Shown in pieces: positions 7,573-11,282 of a DNA stretch of 11,282 nt. The notes beneath the pieces are model-generated. The model ran no database searches and had not been told where the DNA came from. It was given only the letters and a program-made list of their open reading frames with translations. The DNA is taken from contig JAAAUF010001149.1 of the NCBI GenBank assembly GCA_015499985.1, positions 1 through 11,282 of the forward strand. The letters run 5' to 3'. The DNA is from Haplosporangium gracile (Eukaryota; Mortierellomycota; Mortierellomycetes; Mortierellales; Mortierellaceae). How positions within the stretch are numbered: position 1 is the stretch's first letter; each line of letters starts with the position of its first letter. The translations under genes and the position numbers were made by a program.

Positions 7573-7767
7573 CTATGCTTGGTCTTCATATGGCTTTAAA
7601 AACTCCCTACAGCAATCAATGTATCTATAGTAATATTCCACCATCGGACACTTCATATCATCAGCTTCGTCAATGGCAAATTGGGCAATAATATCCCTGA
7701 CTTTAAGACACCTATGCCACAACTTCTCTGTAAATTCACAGCACGATCGCCTCCTCCTTTCCTCCAT
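7573..7767 (-). CDS. Small cysteine-rich protein, CHCH-like (64 aa), tentative
   Basis: I do not recognise the gene. The ORF runs from an ATG at 7767, preceded in frame by TAG, to a TAG at 7573. The product is charged and looks helical. Its cysteines are at 9, 10, 20, 40, 52 and 53: a CC-X9-C helix (SCCEFTEKLWHRC) and a C-X11-CC helix (KCPMVEYYYRYIDCC) separated by 19 residues. Twin CX9C (CHCH) proteins of the mitochondrial intermembrane space, such as Cmc2 and Mdm35, share the CX9C helix and a similar linker, but the second spacing here is 11 rather than 9 or 10, so family membership is a guess. There is no signal peptide. It could also be the last exon of a longer gene, since AGs that could serve as acceptors lie just upstream of the ATG. 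It is divergent from the F-box gene. Confidence 0.4.
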   Translation of the reverse strand: MEERRRRSCCEFTEKLWHRCLKVRDIIAQFAIDEADDMKCPMVEYYYRYIDCCREFLKPYEDQA

Positions 7768-7927
7768 TCTGCAGGCCTACGTCCCCAGAGAGGCTCGACA
7801 TCCACACACACCCCTTGCAAGAATATCGCTGACTATCAATTGCTTTGCCATTGCCTTTGTCCCCCTCGCTCTTTCCTCCGCCTTCATCTGTGCCGACACT
7901 AGTTGCCATCTGCGCCAGCACCAGTCC

Positions 7928-7938
7928 CACGTGCGTCA
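7928..7938 (+). promoter_or_regulatory. E-box CACGTG overlapping a TGCGTCA site
   Basis: CACGTG (7928-7933), a bHLH-type site, overlaps TGCGTCA (7932-7938), similar to bZIP/CRE half sites, about 55 nt upstream of the F-box TATA box. Such short motifs also occur by chance, so this is only a candidate. Confidence 0.3.
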
Positions 7939-7986
7939 TCACTACCCGCTTCAAAATTTAGTCCTTTCTCCACTTGCACACCAACA

Positions 7987-7994
7987 TATAAATA
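7987..7994 (+). promoter_or_regulatory. TATA box of the F-box gene
   Basis: TATAAATA lies about 130 nt upstream of ATG 8125 and is followed by a long pyrimidine-rich leader. The ATG at 8010 is too close to the TATA box to be a likely translation start. Confidence 0.5.
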
Positions 7995-8124
7995 TACCTG
8001 TCTTCTTGCATGACAAATAGTATTGTTTCTAGCCCTTCCCTCTTAATTCCCCACCCTTGTCTCTCCTCCGACTCTTACTCCTATTGCTTCTTCCTCCTCT
8101 CTTTTGTTGTTACAAACTTTGACC

Positions 8125-10260
8125 ATGTTTTATCCTTCCCAGCTTACAAAACGCAACTCCGTCTTTTCTCCACTGCTCACTTTACCACCGGAGCTTCTTA
8201 AATTAGTTATTCTCCATCTCCACAATCCACTTGATATGCTTAGTATTTCGTTTACTTGTCATGAACTCTTTCATCTCATCACTCCAACCGACTGGTTCTT
8301 ACTAGCAAAACTCACCTTCAAGAATTGGATAAAATCTTGTGGTGGTGCTGTTGATCAAAATTGGAAAAACATTGTTCTTCGCCATACAGCCCTTCGTGTT
8401 CGGCTTGAACAACATTTACCCGACCGCCCGAACTACCATCTTTATTGTTCTTCCATCATTCCCTTGCCCGACACATCAACATTTACCTCCTTACAGAACG
8501 CAGCTATAAAAATTCCATCTTTACAAATTCCTTTATCCGAATCACAACAATTTCATCAGGGTGCCTACTCGAAATCCCTCCCTTGGTTTCACACCGTTTC
8601 TCCTACATACAGCATCGACAAAGAATCAAATACCACCATTACAGTCTCCATGGTAACACGCCCCATAACGTCCTCCATAGTTTCCGGCATCGACCCACGT
8701 CCACACGAGCATCAAATCCTATTTTACAACCTTCCCAATCTATCGCAGCCTGTAGCCATATGCGAAAAATACATTTGGGAACAAGACAACACAGCAAATT
8801 CAGCCGTATATCCTTGGTGTCATCCATTCACTCGCGACATGTTGCAAGTTGCTCAAGTCGTTGCCATTAAACACTTTCCCAAACACATCAAAAATGGAAA
8901 ATTTCGCGTCATTATCGTTATTGCTTTTGGCCAACGAGCCCAACCAATTATCAATCAGTCAAGCCCTTCCCATTTTCTCAGTATTTGGCTATTGCTCAAG
9001 GTTATTGAGTTATGGATACCAGTATATCCCTTTACGCTCGTCAACAGCGCGCTTATCAATCATTTTCAAAATACAACGCCACTACTCACGCACAAGATCG
9101 AGACTTGCCAACACATCGATTTATCGGATGTCACAAACATTGAAAGTATTGAACCCCGTCAACACCAAATTACTATGCAAGGATACTTTGTAAAACTATT
9201 CGCCGCAGAAGAACCACAAACACGTCTCAACTCGCCTCTAAATACAATCAATCAGCAACAACCGATCGAAAATATCCACAAGCAGAAAACCTGCCCAGTC
9301 GATTGTATTGCAATCTTCGGAATACAAAACTCCGATAATGCCAGTGCAATAATTATCAAAAAAATACTATTTAAAATCGGAGACAGCAACAACAACCTCA
9401 GCAGCAAGACGTATTCCAACAAATCATGTAGCGTACGTGTTAGTAGCATGACACTGTTTCCCGACCATAGTGGTTACGAACGCATGCTAGTGTTGATGAA
9501 CCAGCATGGACGTGGCATGATCTGGGATTGGGTTAACGAGGAACAAGTTGTTCAACTTCATATGCCCGTTGATTGTAAACTCTCCAAAAATCAATCCGAC
9601 CATCAGCAAAATAACAATCTCTCAACGACAGTTCGACTTCGATCCAGGATTTATTATTGGGGAGTCCATGCAACATTAGCTCTCAATATGGATGATTCGC
9701 CGGCAGGTGCAAACAAGAGAGCATTCAGGATTGTTACAATGGCTGATGGCTCCAACGATGAGTGGGAATCATGCTGGTGGAATGTTGATTTTCAAGCCCT
9801 AAACCAGCCTGAGGCGACATTAACTGCACCCCCTATTGTGGATAGAAATATCCCTTATTCACCAGTCAGTTCCGAAACCACACCTCCACTTGTGGCAGTT
9901 TGTCAAAAAATTGAAAGCAAGATTCTTGGTGTTTCCCAATCTAATGATCATATGGATCAAAACTTCAGACCAATTCATATCATCTCGTATGTTATGTGGA
10001 ACAACTATGTCATAGCTTTATCATCTTCCTTGGGTATTTTTATGCTAGATATCACTCAACCAAGCTCTCAGAGCCATTGTATCACACAATGGATATCATT
10101 TTTACCCGATCGTACCATTGCTATGGACTTTTCCATCTTTGGCAACAATTTAATTATAACACACACAACAGGCCACTTTGTATGGTCTTTCTACGGTAAA
10201 TCCAAATCCTTTCATTTAGCTCCCAAGAGCTTAGGACTCCAAACCACATCAATCCAATAA
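8125..10260 (+). CDS. F-box protein (711 aa)
   Basis: The start is ATG 8125 in context ACCATG; a longer frame from 8104 would need a TTG. Residues 17-57 form an F-box (LPPELLKLVILHL...DMLSISFTCHELFHLI), the motif that binds Skp1 in SCF ubiquitin ligases, so the protein probably recruits a substrate for ubiquitination. The next part (WFLLAKLTFKNW, NWKNIVLRHTALRVRL) is typical of the helical region after an F-box. The remaining 600 residues have no motif I can name. The C-terminal part has short alternating hydrophobic strands (YVMWNNYVIALSSSLGIFML, IIITHTTGHFVWSF-like) that could be blades of a beta-propeller, as in many F-box proteins, but no clear WD repeats. Asn/Gln/Ser-rich loops occur around residues 370-440 and near 490. 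The gene is a single exon with no break. Its target is unknown. Confidence 0.85.
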   Translation: MFYPSQLTKRNSVFSPLLTLPPELLKLVILHLHNPLDMLSISFTCHELFHLITPTDWFLLAKLTFKNWIKSCGGAVDQNWKNIVLRHTALRVRLEQHLPDRPNYHLYCSSIIPLPDTSTFTSLQNAAIKIPSLQIPLSESQQFHQGAYSKSLPWFHTVSPTYSIDKESNTTITVSMVTRPITSSIVSGIDPRPHEHQILFYNLPNLSQPVAICEKYIWEQDNTANSAVYPWCHPFTRDMLQVAQVVAIKHFPKHIKNGKFRVIIVIAFGQRAQPIINQSSPSHFLSIWLLLKVIELWIPVYPFTLVNSALINHFQNTTPLLTHKIETCQHIDLSDVTNIESIEPRQHQITMQGYFVKLFAAEEPQTRLNSPLNTINQQQPIENIHKQKTCPVDCIAIFGIQNSDNASAIIIKKILFKIGDSNNNLSSKTYSNKSCSVRVSSMTLFPDHSGYERMLVLMNQHGRGMIWDWVNEEQVVQLHMPVDCKLSKNQSDHQQNNNLSTTVRLRSRIYYWGVHATLALNMDDSPAGANKRAFRIVTMADGSNDEWESCWWNVDFQALNQPEATLTAPPIVDRNIPYSPVSSETTPPLVAVCQKIESKILGVSQSNDHMDQNFRPIHIISYVMWNNYVIALSSSLGIFMLDITQPSSQSHCITQWISFLPDRTIAMDFSIFGNNLIITHTTGHFVWSFYGKSKSFHLAPKSLGLQTTSIQ

Positions 10261-10261
10261 A
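10256..10261 (+). promoter_or_regulatory. Candidate poly(A) signal overlapping the F-box stop codon
   Basis: AATAAA spans the TAA stop codon of the F-box gene, so its 3' untranslated region could be very short. This suits the 111-bp gap to the convergent gene. Confidence 0.35.
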
Positions 10262-10282
10262 TCATTACTTGCACTTGAATTG

Positions 10283-10288
10283 TTTATT
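10283..10288 (-). promoter_or_regulatory. Candidate poly(A) signal for the 168-aa gene
   Basis: TTTATT on the plus strand, AATAAA on the minus strand, lies 84 nt downstream of the minus-strand stop at 10372, in the gap between two converging genes. Confidence 0.35.
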
Positions 10289-10371
10289 TTTTCAATTATT
10301 TTTTATCGACGTTTGATTTATAGGGCTAAGTGGAATGTCACAATCGACAATCCACTTATAATCATCTTGGC

Positions 10372-10878
10372 CTATTCGCACCGGACGTAATCCTTATGAA
10401 AAGGAGCAATGTCCTCAATAGGGACATTTGCCATGTGCACCATGACCATTTCAACTGAGGCATAGAACTCTCTGATAGGAAAATTTTTCCAGTCCACTTT
10501 GAAAGGAGTATGTCTTCCAATAACCATTCTTCGACACTCACGACAATTGTCAACATGGGTTTTCAGGTATAAATCACCAAGACTGAAGTAACCGCCATTG
10601 CCTTCCATAAATCTGTCAATATCAACGATGAAAGCAATTTCGTCAATTGCGATCTTATCATTCTCCCATGGTCTAAGTAATTTGACCTTTAAGTCATAAA
10701 TGGTATCCCTTGACAACAACTTCACGTCACCTTTTCCCACGTAGCGATTGTTTAGGTCATAAAAATAAACTGTAGCCATTATGGGCCCACAGACGGTAGC
10801 CAGTCCATGGTTGAGTGCTAGTTGAAGATCAGACAGGTGATTGCTTAAGGCTTGACCGGTAGAAGTTATCGACGCCAT
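10372..10878 (-). CDS. Hypothetical protein (168 aa), possible beta-grasp fold
   Basis: I do not recognise this protein. It runs from ATG 10878 to 10372 without a break and has no signal peptide or membrane segment. From residue 34 a second Met (IMATVYFYDL) starts a strand-rich part. Residues 50-68 (GDVKLLSRDTIYDLKVKLL) recall the strand-turn-helix of ubiquitin-like domains (DTI..LK.K pattern), and residues 80-104 continue with strands and FSLGDLYL, which could match the end of such a fold. This is pattern likeness only. A CxxC (112-115, NCRECRR) follows. Composition is balanced and looks coding. It converges on the F-box gene with 111 bp between the stops. The 33 residues before the second Met are Ser/Leu-rich and may be an alternative start region. 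Confidence 0.65.
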   Translation of the reverse strand: MASITSTGQALSNHLSDLQLALNHGLATVCGPIMATVYFYDLNNRYVGKGDVKLLSRDTIYDLKVKLLRPWENDKIAIDEIAFIVDIDRFMEGNGGYFSLGDLYLKTHVDNCRECRRMVIGRHTPFKVDWKNFPIREFYASVEMVMVHMANVPIEDIAPFHKDYVRCE

Positions 10879-10995
10879 ATGTGTTTGCGGGATATTTCTC
10901 TCTTGGCTCAGTTGAAGGTTCTTCTGTGATTTTTTATGATTTTGGATTCCAATAATCTCTTATTGATAAGACGTTGTTCAACATCATGATAACAC

Positions 10996-11065
10996 AAACA
11001 AGGTGAACAAACAAGGTTAACAAACAAGGTTAACAAACAAGGTTAACAAACAAGGTTAACAAAGG
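10996..11065 (+). repeat. Tandem repeat array, perfect 13-bp period
   Basis: Five units with cores at 11002 (GGTGAAC), 11015, 11028, 11041 and 11054 (all GGTTAAC) are exactly 13 bp apart, with consensus GGTTAACAAACAA. Four of the five cores are identical. The unit matches the array at 6633-6757 and the solitary copy at 7389, all in the same orientation. GTTAAC is itself a palindrome. Confidence 0.95.
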
Positions 11066-11094
11066 ATTCTTTTGATGTCATATGCTAATGCCGT

Positions 11095-11282
11095 AGCAAG
11101 GAAAGGAGTACAGTCAAGAGTCCAAGCAAGGAAAGGAGTACAGTCGAATGTGCAAGCAGCAAAGCAAGGAAAGGAGTCCAAGTAAAGAGAGGGGTCAAGC
11201 AAGGAAAGGAGGAAATGGAGTACAAGCAAAGGAGTACAAGCAAGGAAAGAAGGGCAAGCAAGAAAAGGAGTCCAAGTAAGGA
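11095..11282 (+). repeat. Purine-rich degenerate minisatellite, runs off the right edge
   Basis: Units beginning AGCAAG(G) start at 11095, 11125, 11163, 11198, 11225, 11239 and 11257, with consensus AGCAAGGAAAGGAGTMCA and irregular spacing of 14-38 bp. One strand is almost free of pyrimidines in long runs. It starts 30 bp after the 13-bp array ends and continues beyond the window. No long open frame supports coding. Confidence 0.85.

Larger units (their letters stand above)
7768..8124. other. Divergent intergenic region, C-rich on the plus strand
   Basis: This spacer separates the 64-aa minus-strand ORF from the F-box gene. It is visibly richer in C and in pyrimidines on the plus strand than the rest of the window, especially in 7740-7900 and 8020-8105; the second stretch looks like a pyrimidine-rich leader just before the F-box start. 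Overlapping ORFs here have low-complexity products and are not called. Confidence 0.55.

Noticed and set aside
7736..7954. 72-codon minus-strand ORF upstream of the 64-aa ORF
   Set aside because: It would need a TTG start, its composition is Gly/Val/Ser-rich and unstructured, and I found no intron of reasonable size joining it to the 64-aa frame.
8010..8201. 63-codon plus-strand ORF overlapping the F-box start
   Set aside because: Its ATG is only about 16 nt beyond the TATA box and the product is a translation of the pyrimidine-rich leader plus the wrong frame of the F-box gene.
6633..11065. CRISPR array or telomere repeats
   Set aside because: Units are contiguous short tandem copies without unique spacers, the context is eukaryotic, and the unit is not the TTAGGG-type fungal telomere repeat.
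11095..11282. Coding repeat protein in the purine-rich region
   Set aside because: Frames are interrupted by stops within the window and unit lengths are not multiples of three.

Overview
The window looks like nuclear DNA of a filamentous fungus, most likely an early-diverging (Mucoromycota-type) one. The support is AT-rich spacers, 78-88 nt GT-AG introns, TATA boxes 35-55 nt upstream of several starts, AATAAA-type poly(A) signals, an F-box gene and small secreted proteins. The phylum is inferred from style only, with no marker gene to prove it.

Left half (about 1-5400): an apparently intact Helitron transposon core on the minus strand. Four open stretches that look like separate ORFs, plus one short overlooked exon, join through four in-frame GT-AG introns into a single RepHel gene. 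The exons are 5239-4913, 4834-4159, 4080-3973, 3887-2499 and 2410-399, giving a predicted 1503 residues. The protein carries an N-terminal CxxC/CxxH cluster, the Helitron N-terminal domain, a rolling-circle HUH nuclease with HTH and a two-tyrosine YMCKY motif, and a complete Pif1-type helicase. All catalytic motifs I looked for are present. I could not find canonical Helitron termini (5' TC, 3' hairpin plus CTRR). An exact 11-bp inverted repeat (ATTGGCTAACA at 215-225, its complement at 5374-5384) brackets the gene.

Middle (5400-6430): two small minus-strand genes, each with a TATA box and a signal peptide. One encodes a ten-cysteine secreted protein, the other a cysteine-free, proline-rich secreted peptide. 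They share the orientation of the transposon gene and lie on its 5' side, so they are either host genes beside the insertion or captured cargo.

Right half (6430-11282): a tandem array of a GGTTAACAAA-type repeat; about 800 bp with no convincing gene; a 64-residue cysteine-rich minus-strand ORF with a CHCH-like CX9C helix; a 711-residue intronless F-box protein on the plus strand; a convergent 168-residue protein of unknown function with a faint beta-grasp look; a second, perfectly 13-bp-periodic copy of the same array; and a purine-rich minisatellite running off the right edge. The GGYTAACAAA motif recurs in both arrays, at a solitary site (7389) and in both flanks of the transposon gene. It is the main structure in the window that gene annotation does not explain.
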